Below, piece by piece: positions 33,801 to 41,005 of a DNA stretch of 64,000 bases. Location: assembly GCF_000429925.1 (NCBI RefSeq), contig NZ_AUCU01000017.1:60206-124205 (forward strand), given 5' to 3'. The translations under genes and the position numbers were made by a program. The DNA comes from Desulfatirhabdium butyrativorans DSM 18734 (GTDB lineage: Bacteria; Desulfobacterota; Desulfobacteria; Desulfobacterales; Desulfatirhabdiaceae). A model generated the notes under the pieces. That model made no database searches. It was not told the origin of the DNA and saw nothing but the letters and a program-made list of their open reading frames with translations. Numbering within the stretch: the stretch's first letter is position 1; each line of letters begins with the position of its first letter.

Positions 33801-33904
33801 TTTCCGGATGCGGCCAGGTCCAGGGCGCAGCGGATGCCGCCGATGCCGCCGCCGACAACCAGGACGGTGCTGTTGTGTGGGGATGGATTCGATGGTTTCA
33901 TCAT
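30848..33904 (-). CDS. hdrA: Double HdrA-like flavoprotein (heterodisulfide reductase subunit A)
   Basis: 1018 residues from the ATG at 33904 (site ggaagaag). Two HdrA-like units are fused: the first FAD motif VVGGGIGG at about 16-23, the second VVGGGVAG at about 603-610. Between them IGVFICECGENIGG (from 461) is the usual HdrA start. The first unit has its own cluster CTACGECQRQFPEC (114-127), and the C-terminus carries two ferredoxin motifs CAACLICVRVCP and CRGCGLCASECP (950-990). HdrA is the flavin bifurcation site that splits electrons between ferredoxin and a low-energy acceptor. Plain HdrA is about 650 residues. Confidence 0.85.
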   Translation of the reverse strand: MMKPSNPSPHNSTVLVVGGGIGGIRCALDLAASGKNVLMVDKANTIGGLMTQLDRTFPTNNCDLCTISPDVSEESRSRHIEWMPLTELAALEGEAGRFTATLHTMPRYIDTALCTACGECQRQFPECVEFKPGLDHRAPTCMRYPQATPQAYRIDPARVRDWEALARCCPAGAIRPEDTEKRAEVGVGSVVLAMGASIFDPAVLDNFSYGKDPDVVTSLEYERILSASGPTGGNLVCPSNGRVPEKIAWIQCVGSRGLQKNAMPYCSSACCMFALKEATVTKERFQQSIDTAIFYMDIRTFGKDYELYYERCRSQYGIRFVRSRPHSVFRKPGEDRLTVTYASEEASAMIEDKFDLVVLSTGFHTSAELQAMAKAIGVELNAYGFAASAPFDPVATSRPGVYVCGMFESPKDIPETMIQASAAACRASAHVEKAIEAPADPEAEIPEEIPEIDVSGQDPRIGVFICECGENIGGVIDVADLTEFSAKLPGVVVSRAVGHGCSRGSMEAIRESIIENRLNRVVIGGCSPRTHEIRFQDLIRKAGLNRNLLEIANLRDQDTWVHYDHLQDAKAKARQLMWAAVSSVRKARALADNRLEMNPDVLVVGGGVAGMSASLRLADQGKRVFLVERRSMLGGTANLVHKTIEGDDVTSFVRDLVEKTMNHPNIQVITSAFIVDHSGIPGLFKTGLQIGPKMFYRQISHGATILATGAIPNRPELYLLGRHPAVMTQLDADAILAEQADSVKNWNTVVMIQCVGSRVPGNPNCSRICCQAAIKNALAIKAVHPEARIFVLYRDIRTYGFQELYYQKAREAGVVFVRYEPENPPVVSADGAQVEVTFHDPIIDRRLAVSADALLLSTGFAVDEESAEDLAAIFRLPRTPDGYFLEDHIKLRPVDLPVPGFFVAGTAHAPKSIRESVAQAEAAASRAMTMLSKQTVELPSAVAHVDSKRCAACLICVRVCPFGVPFINADGYSQIDPVRCRGCGLCASECPAKAIQLMKFEDDQILEKLNGLLERMVL

Positions 33905-33968
33905 CTTCTTCCAGTATGCTCTTTCCTGAAGGGTTATTTTATCGGAAGGCGAACAACGCCTGCCGGCA

Positions 33969-34841
33969 TCAGACGCCTGCTGCATCCAGAATGGCCGGAA
34001 GCCGGTGCTCCCATCCCATACTCTGGATCAGAACGCCCGAAACCGATGCTTTCAGTTGGGCAAGCGTTTCCCCGGCGATTTTGAGGCACTCCAGTTCCCG
34101 GTCGGATGCCTTGCGAATCCGGGTGATCGTCTCTTCGGACAGATGGGCGCCCGGCTCGTTGGTGGCGATGTAGCGGGCGACCGCCACGGATTTGATCAGG
34201 AAAACGGTGGCGATGACCGGAACCCCGAGACTTTTGAGTTGCCGTGCGACCGGCTCGAACCGTTTGGCGTCAAAAACAGGCTGGGTGACGATAAAGGCCG
34301 CGCCGCTCTGAATTTTCGTCCGGGCCATTTCCATCTCCCGCTCCAGGGCGGCGTCGTCTGCAACGGCAGGCAGCATGCATCCCACAATCCATTCCGGCGC
34401 GCCATCGAGATCGAAACCCGCCAGATCCTTTCCGGCCTTCAGTTGGGCCGCGCACCGCAGGATCCCGATTTCATCGAGATCGTTCACGGTTTTGGCATCG
34501 CGATGGTCGCTGTTGGCCATCGCCTCGCCATTGACCACGAGGATGCCGGAAACCCCCAGCACCTGAGCGGCAAGCAGGTCTCCCTGGATGGCCAGTCGGT
34601 TGCGGTCTCTACCGTAAGCCGTGATGAACGGATCGATGCCGGCCTGTTTCAGGGCGGCCGCTCCGCCGAGGGCGCTCAGGCGCATGACGCCATTGTCCAT
34701 GTCCGGCACCACGACTGCATCCACCCGGCCCTTGATGTGTCGGGCGTCGGTCATGAAGCGGGAAATGTCCACGCCCTTGGGGGTGTTCATCTCGGCCAGC
34801 ACCACAAATTTACCGGTTTTGAAAGCTTGTACGATATTCAT
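33969..34841 (-). CDS. metF: MetF-family methylenetetrahydrofolate reductase (second copy)
   Basis: 290 residues. FVVLAEMNTPKGVDIS, VVVPDMDNGVMRLSALG, TAYGRDRNRLAIQGDLL and FIVTQPVFDAKRFEPVA follow the MetF fold. It is clearly diverged from the MetF at 28780 and lacks an adjacent second MetV, so the two may act on different folate or acceptor states or form a mixed complex. It sits between hdrCB and hdrA, 64 bases before hdrA. Confidence 0.85.
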   Translation of the reverse strand: MNIVQAFKTGKFVVLAEMNTPKGVDISRFMTDARHIKGRVDAVVVPDMDNGVMRLSALGGAAALKQAGIDPFITAYGRDRNRLAIQGDLLAAQVLGVSGILVVNGEAMANSDHRDAKTVNDLDEIGILRCAAQLKAGKDLAGFDLDGAPEWIVGCMLPAVADDAALEREMEMARTKIQSGAAFIVTQPVFDAKRFEPVARQLKSLGVPVIATVFLIKSVAVARYIATNEPGAHLSEETITRIRKASDRELECLKIAGETLAQLKASVSGVLIQSMGWEHRLPAILDAAGV

Positions 34842-34857
34842 CGTCTTTCCTTATCAT

Positions 34858-34925
34858 GAAGAAGTCAGAAGTCAGGAGCCAGAAGTCAGGAAAACGGCTG
34901 CTGGCTCCACCTTGAAAATGGTTCC
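34858..34925 (+). repeat. Heptamer repeat (GTCAGAA family) with partial module, inside the operon
   Basis: Units agaagtcagaagtcaggag are followed by a shortened version of the module seen at 509-590 (acggctgctggctcc). It fills most of the 146-base gap between hdrCB and metF. It carries no gene. Confidence 0.7.
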
Positions 34926-34987
34926 CTGTCATCCTGCAGAAGCGGGCCTTCGCCTGCTACCCAGAATGCCGCGCCAGGCTTCGGCGC

Positions 34988-36307
34988 TTATTCCCCGGAT
35001 TCCGGATGGAACACATCGACATCCTGCAGTTCCTCACCGAGATAGGCCCGCTCTTTGGGTCCCAGTATCCCGAGCGAGAGACAGATCAGCGTCCACAAAT
35101 GCACCGTATGGTATCCGCCATCGAAATGGTCGTTCAGATCGTGGATCTGGCTGTGGCAGTTGTGGCAGGGTGCGATACAATACGTCGCACCTGTCGCCTT
35201 GATCTGATCGAATTTCAATTTCCCGTAAGCATGCCGGGCTTCCGTATATCCGGACTGGAGATATCCCCCCCCTCCGCCGCAGCAGTAGTTGTTGGAACGG
35301 TTCGGCTGCATGTCGATGAAGTTCTCTTCGCCGACAACCGCCTTCACCACAAACCGCAGGTCTTCCGCAACGGGGTCACCGAAGCTCTTGCGGACAAGCT
35401 GGCACGGATCCTGAACCGTGAACTTGATCCGGCGCTCCCGGTTCCATTCGCTGCTGACCTTGAGTTTGCCTTCCCGAATCCACTGCGCATAGTATTGAAT
35501 GATGCTCTTGATCTCGAAACGGGCTTCGATGCCGAATTTCTGCAGTCCGGACCGGACCGCGAACAGTTCGTGCCCTCACTCCGTATTGAGCCAGACGCGG
35601 CAGCCCAGGTCGTGAACGGCCTTGGCCTTCACTTCGACGATGTGTTTCCAGCTTTCGTCATCGGCCAGAAACATGCAGTAGTTTTCCGCAGCCCATCCCT
35701 TGGTGCCGTAAGTCCAGTCGGCGCCCACCAGGTGCAGGATCTTCCACAGCGGCACCATCTCATCGGGCTCCGTCACCGGTTCGCGGGAATTCTGGTTCAG
35801 AAAGAACATCGCCCCTTCCTTGTTGATCGGGGCTTCCATCTCGGCAAATTCGGGTTGGGACTCCCGATATTCTTCGAGTACGTCGTTCACCACGAATTCG
35901 AAATCCTCTTCGCTGGCGCCCATGGCGCTGCAGGAATCACTCTTCAAGGCCATGTCGCAGGAGCCGAGAATCCCTTTGGGACGCTGGTCCCGCGGGGTGA
36001 GCTGCCGGGCATAGAAGACGAGCTGGGGGATGTTGATCTTCATGGGGCAGACATAGATGCAGCGCTGGCACATCGAGCACATCCAGGGCCATTTCGATTC
36101 GACGATGGCCTCATCCATGCCGAGTGCGGCCATGCGGAGAAATTTTCTCGGGTCCATGCCTTCGAGCCCGGTCGCCGGGCATCCGGAAGAACAGGCCCCG
36201 CAGGTCAGACACAGGTCGAGGTTGCCACCTTCCGGAAGCAAGGCCTTCACCTTGTCGAGGAATCTGCTGCTGGATCTGGTTGGAATGCGAATGGGTTCTG
36301 CTGTCAT
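34988..36307 (-). CDS. HdrC-HdrB (HdrD/DsrK-like) iron-sulfur reductase, probable selenoprotein
   Basis: 439 residues if the in-frame TGA at 35576-35578 is read as selenocysteine (residue 244). N-terminal HdrC part: two [4Fe-4S] motifs, Cys33/36/39/43 and Cys77/80/83/87. C-terminal HdrB part: CCG region with Cys342-Cys343 and CxxxCxxC at 377-384. Around the TGA the text is NTE-U-GHELF, where relatives normally have NTECGHE, so Sec replaces a conserved cysteine. Both sides stay in one frame and are conserved in character. A SECIS-like hairpin follows. The protein should reduce a disulfide or similar acceptor with electrons from HdrA. Its start overlaps the TusA-like stop. Confidence 0.85.
35542..35578 (-). 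promoter_or_regulatory. SECIS-like hairpin downstream of in-frame UGA
   Basis: After UGA, 15 bases lead into a 7-bp stem gcggtcc / ggactgc with a 5-base loop ggtcc; three more base pairs (ttc with gaa) lie just below. The loop starts with GGU, as in the E. coli formate dehydrogenase SECIS, and the distance from UGA to loop (about 22 bases) falls within the bacterial range. SelB binding is inferred. Confidence 0.7.
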
Positions 36308-36582
36308 GAATCTTTCCTTTTGTAAGGTTTTGGAAGTGTTTCTTCTTTCTGGAGCCGAAGAATCGTCATGTCCATTTCCTCGGATAGCGGTTCCACCGAA
36401 ACGATCGAATAGGATGTTTTCGGGAGCACCCGCAGCAAATCCCGCTGCATTTCCGGGTCGCATCCCATGACCTGCATGATTTGTTTCGGTTTCAGGCGCT
36501 GGAAGGCAAGGGATACCTTGAGAATGGAAAAGGGTGCGATGATTCCCCGAATATCCAGCGTACAATCGGCTTTTCGTTTCAA
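36304..36582 (-). CDS. TusA/SirA-like protein lacking the catalytic cysteine
   Basis: 92 residues from a TTG start with a strong site (ggagagg) 8 bases upstream; the ATG at 36771 would cross the promoter and is rejected. The opening ADCTLDIRGIIAPFSILKVSL is the TusA fold, but the hallmark CPxP is here APFS, so the persulfide-carrying cysteine is gone. The rest (VMGCDPEMQRDLLRVLPK) is intact. TusA proteins carry sulfur; this one cannot in the usual way and may be a structural subunit. It is first in the redox operon, overlapping hdrCB. Confidence 0.8.
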   Translation of the reverse strand: MKRKADCTLDIRGIIAPFSILKVSLAFQRLKPKQIMQVMGCDPEMQRDLLRVLPKTSYSIVSVEPLSEEMDMTILRLQKEETLPKPYKRKDS

Positions 36583-36621
36583 CGTCGGTTTCCTCTCCTG
36601 AAGTGCCAGGCGCCGAATTAA

Positions 36622-36637
36622 AGCAAATGGTATGCCA
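36622..36637 (-). promoter_or_regulatory. Sigma-54 promoter (-24/-12)
   Basis: On the minus strand the sequence TGGCAT-accat-TTGCT fits the sigma-54 consensus TGGCAC-N5-TTGCA with one mismatch in each box. The -12 box lies about 40 bases before the TTG start of the TusA-like gene. A sigma-54 activator gene starts divergently at 36787. Confidence 0.75.
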
Positions 36638-36786
36638 ATCGGCAAAAAAAGAAAGAATTGCTGGATATTCAGAAGAATCGAATAGATAGAGACCGGTATG
36701 CTCTGCATGGTCCGAATGGCTTGCCCGAAAAGGATAAAGTTGATAAAGTGATCGCCTTTTACAGATGTCAAGTGGGTTGAACAGGG

Positions 36787-38298
36787 TTGATCACCGGGAG
36801 CAGCAGTCAGGAGTCGGAAGACAGACGGCAGGAGACAGAAGCGGTTGCCACGTGTTTCGAAAAGGCGCCTGCTTTGTCTGAGTGGATGGAATCAAGGCGG
36901 GGTGTGGTGGATCAGGAACTCGATCAATATTGGAAAACGGTGTTCAACACGATTCGGGATGGCATTATGATCGTCAATGTGGAAGGGACGATCGTTTCGG
37001 TGAATCAGGCGCTTCAGACCATGACCGGATACCATCGGGACGAGCTGATCGGAAAACCCTGCCACATCATCGGCTGTGATGTCTGCCGCAAGCGATCCGG
37101 ATCGAGCGGCGGGTTTTCCTGCGATTTGTTCCAGTTCGGCGAAATCCGGGTGCGACGCTGCCTGCTGGCCACAAAAGCCGGCGGGATGCTGCACGCCCTG
37201 CAAAACGCCTCCCTGCTGAAGGATCGGGACGGCATGGTGATCGGCGCCGTCGGAACCTATACCGACATTTCCGAGCTGACCCAGAAGGACAACCAGCTCG
37301 AAGCGTTCCGGAAGGAGCTCCAGGCAAGCGATCAGTTCCACGGGATCATCGGCGCAACGCCGATCATGCGGCAGGTATTCGATCTCATCGAAAATGCAGC
37401 CCTCTCCGATGCGCCCGTCATCATTTACGGCGAAAGCGGTGTCGGCAAGGAACTGGCGGCGCAGGCCGTCCATGAAATCGGGGAACGCCGGAAAGGGGCT
37501 TTCGTCAAGGTCAATTGTGCAAGCCTCACCGACTCCCTGCTGGAGAGCGAGCTCTTCGGGCATGTGAAAGGGGCCTATACGGGTGCGATCCGGGACCGGG
37601 TCGGCCGTTTTGAGAAGGCTTCAGGCGGCGACATCTTCCTCGATGAAATCGGGGACCTGCCGATGACCACGCAGGTCAAGCTCTTGCGGGTTCTCGAAGA
37701 AAAAGTGATCGAGCGGGTCGGATCGAGCTCACCCGTACCGGTCGATGTCCGCATCATTTCGGCGACCAACTGGGATCTGGCCCGCCTGGTCGATCAGGGA
37801 AAATTCCGCAAGGACCTGTTTTTCCGGATCAACGTCATTCCCATCCACCTGCCGCCCCTCCGGGACAGGCTTGCCGACGTGCCGCTGCTGGCGGAAGCCT
37901 TTTTCCGCAAGATTCGCCTGAAAAGCGGCAAACCCATCCAGGGGATCGGCAACCAGACCATGGCGGCGCTCATGAACTATTCCTGGCCCGGAAACGTCCG
38001 GGAACTCAAGAGCGCCTTCGAGTATGCCTTTGTCGTTTGCCACGACGAGTTCATCCAGCCACACCACTTGCCACCCGGTGTCGTCGGATCGGCCAGCGAG
38101 CCAGCCCCTACCTTCACCGCCCGATCCTTCAACATGCGTGAGATCGAAAAACAGGAATTGATCGAAGCCCTGGAAAAGACCGGCTACAACCAGTCCAAAG
38201 CTGCGGAAATGCTCGGGGTCTCCCGCGTGACGATCTACAACCGGATGAAACGCTTCGGGGTCGTGCCCAAAAGAGGACTCGAGGTGATCGGCGGTTAA
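36787..38298 (+). CDS. PAS-domain sigma-54-dependent transcription activator
   Basis: About 503 residues from a TTG at 36787, or 470 from the ATG at 36886; the first ~30 residues are coded by repeat-like sequence, so the later start is plausible. Domains: PAS with cysteine-rich insert (CHIIGCDVCRK, FSCDLF, RRCLLA), AAA+ with Walker A GESGVGKE, the sigma-54 contact loop GAYTGA, Walker B IFLDEIGDL, arginine-finger region FRKDLFFRINVI, and a Fis-type HTH (NQSKAAEMLGVSRVTIYNRMK). It faces away from the redox operon and is the likely activator of its promoter. Confidence 0.9.
   Translation: MITGSSSQESEDRRQETEAVATCFEKAPALSEWMESRRGVVDQELDQYWKTVFNTIRDGIMIVNVEGTIVSVNQALQTMTGYHRDELIGKPCHIIGCDVCRKRSGSSGGFSCDLFQFGEIRVRRCLLATKAGGMLHALQNASLLKDRDGMVIGAVGTYTDISELTQKDNQLEAFRKELQASDQFHGIIGATPIMRQVFDLIENAALSDAPVIIYGESGVGKELAAQAVHEIGERRKGAFVKVNCASLTDSLLESELFGHVKGAYTGAIRDRVGRFEKASGGDIFLDEIGDLPMTTQVKLLRVLEEKVIERVGSSSPVPVDVRIISATNWDLARLVDQGKFRKDLFFRINVIPIHLPPLRDRLADVPLLAEAFFRKIRLKSGKPIQGIGNQTMAALMNYSWPGNVRELKSAFEYAFVVCHDEFIQPHHLPPGVVGSASEPAPTFTARSFNMREIEKQELIEALEKTGYNQSKAAEMLGVSRVTIYNRMKRFGVVPKRGLEVIGG
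36803..36842 (+). repeat. Degenerate heptamer repeat at start of activator gene
   Basis: Units cagtcagg, agtcgga, agacaga and ggagacagaag in 7-base steps belong to the GTCAGAA family. They lie within the extended N-terminus of the activator frame. Confidence 0.5.
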
Positions 38299-38334
38299 TG
38301 CCATGTGCATTATTGATAAAAGGCAACAATTGCG

Positions 38335-38454
38335 AGCCAATTGTAGAACCCCCATTTTTTCGTCACCCCGGCGAAAGCCGGGGTCCATAACGCTTTAAAA
38401 TGAATGGATTCCGGCTTTCGCCGGGATGACGCAGAAGGACTTTTGCAATTGGCT
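38335..38454. repeat. MITE-like palindromic element, copy 2
   Basis: Ends agccaattgtagaac and gacttttgcaattggct form imperfect inverted repeats around gtcaccccggcgaaagccgg and tccggctttcgccgggatga. This is the most complete copy of the family. It fills half of the 242-base gap after the activator gene. Confidence 0.8.
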
Positions 38455-38540
38455 CTTGTGGCTATATTTTTCACGCTGTATGGCAAAAATACCTGCCTTC
38501 AGGCGGAGCGATGCACCGAATTCGGTTTTCCGTTCAGGCA

Positions 38541-39497
38541 TTACCCGGCAAATGTCAGCTTCGTTCCAGCCATGTTGAGGATGAATTTGTCGGGCATCTC
38601 CTTTTCGATGTGCATCACCGCCTTTCTGCCAGTGCAGTGACAGGGGATGATGTATTTCGGATCGAATTTTTTCATCTCTTCCGTCGTTTGGCCGATGATG
38701 GGCTCGAAAAGCGGACCGCTCAGATGGAAGCCTCCCATGATGGCATACACTTGATCGATCCCTGTCGTCCGGATGGCGTGGTGCACCGTATTGACGGCTC
38801 CGGAATGGGCGCACCCCGTCAATACCACAAGCCCTTTTCCTTTTACGTGCATGACCACACCCGAATCGTCTTCGATCGGGTCCCATTCCTCAAGCCCGTT
38901 CTGTTGCCGGTAGGCAATGGGGAACCCTTTCTCGAAGTCGGTCACCCGGGGGATTTCTCCCAGAAACAGGGCGTGGCCGTTCAGAAGCGGATAGGGAGTC
39001 GTGGTCTCCACCAGATGAAAACCGGCCGCAAGGACATCCTCCCGATTGAAGACCGGAAAATCCAGTTTGAGTTCCGGGCCGAGCTTGAGGTATCTGGGCT
39101 GCGCAAAGACCATGGGATGGGCGACGAAATCGATGGCTTTCCTGTCTCCCGGAATGCGTTCACCGAAGGCTTTCAGGCCGCCGGTATGGTCCATGTGGCC
39201 ATGAGAGAGGACGACCGCCTTGACCGATCCCAAATCGGCGTTCAGTGCGTCCGCATTTCGGGCCGCGCCATCCTTTGAAAAGCCGAAATCGAAGAGAAAA
39301 GAGGCTATCTCCTCGCCATCATAGACCTTCACCATCGCCGAAAACCCGTGTTCCGCGAATATGGAACCGGCCATTTTCATGTCCCTGGAGAACAGGCTCG
39401 CTCGCTGGATCACGTCGGTGTTGTCCATTGCCGTGATCTCGATGTAATTGTCCTGAAACGTCAGAATTTCCACCTTGTCGCTCGATTTGATGTCCAT
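38541..39497 (-). CDS. MBL-fold metallohydrolase
   Basis: 318 residues from MDIKSSDKVEIL (site ggag, 8-9 bases upstream). AVVLSHGHMDHTGG carries the HxHxDH zinc motif, VVLTGCAHSGAVNTV the later metal ligands, and IIPCHCTGRKAVMHI the C-terminal histidine. The text matches the subgroup close to 7,8-dihydropterin-6-methyl-4-(beta-D-ribofuranosyl)aminobenzene-5-phosphate synthase-like hydrolases. The substrate is unknown. It lies 70 bases downstream of the MaoC gene and is probably co-transcribed with it. Confidence 0.85.
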   Translation of the reverse strand: MDIKSSDKVEILTFQDNYIEITAMDNTDVIQRASLFSRDMKMAGSIFAEHGFSAMVKVYDGEEIASFLFDFGFSKDGAARNADALNADLGSVKAVVLSHGHMDHTGGLKAFGERIPGDRKAIDFVAHPMVFAQPRYLKLGPELKLDFPVFNREDVLAAGFHLVETTTPYPLLNGHALFLGEIPRVTDFEKGFPIAYRQQNGLEEWDPIEDDSGVVMHVKGKGLVVLTGCAHSGAVNTVHHAIRTTGIDQVYAIMGGFHLSGPLFEPIIGQTTEEMKKFDPKYIIPCHCTGRKAVMHIEKEMPDKFILNMAGTKLTFAG

Positions 39498-39567
39498 CGG
39501 ATACGTCTCCTCGCTTATCGGCCCTTGTTTGATTACCCTATATCCCTGACATTGACCCAGATCCCCA

Positions 39568-40047
39568 TCATGGGACATTTCGGCAACGAATGAAATTGAG
39601 CGCCTTCATGGTCATGACGACTTCTCCGTTCTGGTTCATGGCCTCGACGTCTGAACGGACAAGCCCGCGGTCGGGCTTCGAACGCGACCGTTTGGTTTCC
39701 GCAACGGTGATCCGCAGCGAAAGCGCATCCCCCGGTCGAACGGGCTTGAGCCAGCGCAGTTCATCAACCCCAGGGGAGCCAAGACTGGCCACATGTGACA
39801 GATAATGGTCCACGAACAACCGCATCATCAAACTGGCGGAATGCCATCCGCTCGCGATCAGGCCCCCGTAAACGGACTGTTTCGCAGCCTCCGGATCCGT
39901 GTGGAAGACTTGTGGATCGAAACGCCTTGCAAAACGGATGATTTCATCCTCCTCCACCCGGATTTCCCCGAATTCATGCACGGAGCCGGGCACATAGTCC
40001 TCGAAATACCGCTGATCGATTGGGTTTGAAAAATTGCCGATTGTCAT
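39568..40047 (-). CDS. MaoC family (R)-specific enoyl-CoA hydratase-like protein
   Basis: 159 residues from [15 protein letters not shown] (site gaggaaacgcc; the longer start at 40101 has none). The hot-dog hydratase motif is seen in [20 protein letters not shown] and [17 protein letters not shown], and [17 protein letters not shown] is the typical second half. It hydrates enoyl-CoA or acts in a related acyl-CoA step; the substrate is not clear from context. Confidence 0.85.
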   Translation of the reverse strand: MTIGNFSNPIDQRYFEDYVPGSVHEFGEIRVEEDEIIRFARRFDPQVFHTDPEAAKQSVYGGLIASGWHSASLMMRLFVDHYLSHVASLGSPGVDELRWLKPVRPGDALSLRITVAETKRSRSKPDRGLVRSDVEAMNQNGEVVMTMKALNFIRCRNVP

Positions 40048-40218
40048 GGCGTTTCCTCGCCGGTGTCTATAGTCGTTGATATTCGTTTTTTCTGAGTCCA
40101 TTGCGTTTGATCCATCCTTCTTCCCACCAGCGCCTGGCCGACGCCTTTTCAGCAGGGGTCCGTTTTCATTTGGGTTTGCCCATGCATCTTCTCCACAATG
40201 TGCCGGTGCCCAGCCCGG

Positions 40219-40320
40219 TTATCCAATCCGGTATTTTTTCATTTTGGCATACAGGGTGCTTCTTCCGATGCCCGGCGCTCTGATCATCAATGACGATCGG
40301 CTTGCGCATGCAGTCACCCT
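40219..40320 (-). pseudogene. Remnant of a Fis-type HTH (C-terminus of a sigma-54 activator)
   Basis: On the minus strand the frame ends APGIGRSTLYAKMKKYRIG followed by TAA, which is the recognition helix and tail of a Fis-type activator. No AAA+ domain precedes it. The gap 40048-41005 otherwise contains only a MITE-like copy and low-complexity sequence near 40925-40975. Confidence 0.6.
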
Positions 40321-40733
40321 GAAGCGAGCTGCGTGTCCATCATGCGATGATTAGATCAGAACACGCAGACTGGCAAGCTTTTTCTGACAAGAGTGTTTGA
40401 AAATCGGCAATCGGGTCAACATTCTTTCCTGACCGTTCAAGGGGTTTTTTCTTTGCATCATCGTTGCCGTACCTTGTAAGCGGATAGGCTCAGGCAGCAA
40501 TGACGCTGAATGGGGGAGCAGGCTTCGACGGGCTCAACCCTGTCACATTTTGGCCCAACTTCATGGTTGATACACAAAAATCTTTAAATATCCAATCGAT
40601 AAAAGTGACATTCTTCAATTTAGGCACTACGGATTTGTTTGGCTCTGCGAAGTTCGTGGGAATAGATCAGAGGATGGTTTGTTGATTTTTGCCAAGGCGG
40701 AGGGATGGACTCAGGATGTCGTAGATAAGGGAG

Positions 40734-40845
40734 GCAATTGCAAAACCCCCTTTTCGTCACCCCGGCGAAAGCCGGGGTGAATAACGCTTTAAAATGAATG
40801 GATTCCGGCTTTCGCCGGAATGACACAGGAACTCCTCTCAATCGA
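40734..40845. repeat. MITE-like palindromic element, copy 3
   Basis: The left end gcaattgcaaaacccc and the core ggcgaaagccggggt / attccggctttcgccggaat match the other copies, with the same spacer aacgctttaaaatgaatg. The right end is eroded. Confidence 0.7.
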
Positions 40846-41005
40846 CCGAAGAGCTTAAGTCGATGGCATTGACTCCCGATTCGAAAAAATCATGGAATAC
40901 AGCACCACGCAAATACCGAACCGGACATTGTTGATTACGACGACGGCAACGATAGCAACAACGACTCTCGCCGCGTTGCGGAGGATGTTCCTCCACGATA
41001 TACGA

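Noticed and set aside
35576-36307. HdrC-like gene ending at the TGA, with a separate HdrB-like gene starting at 35350
   Set aside because: The text between 35575 and 35350 in the same frame is typical of the family, and a SECIS-like hairpin follows, so one selenoprotein gene is the better reading.
36304-36771. 155-residue membrane protein at this place
   Set aside because: The longer frame crosses the sigma-54 promoter; the TTG at 36582 with ggagagg gives a neat TusA-like protein.
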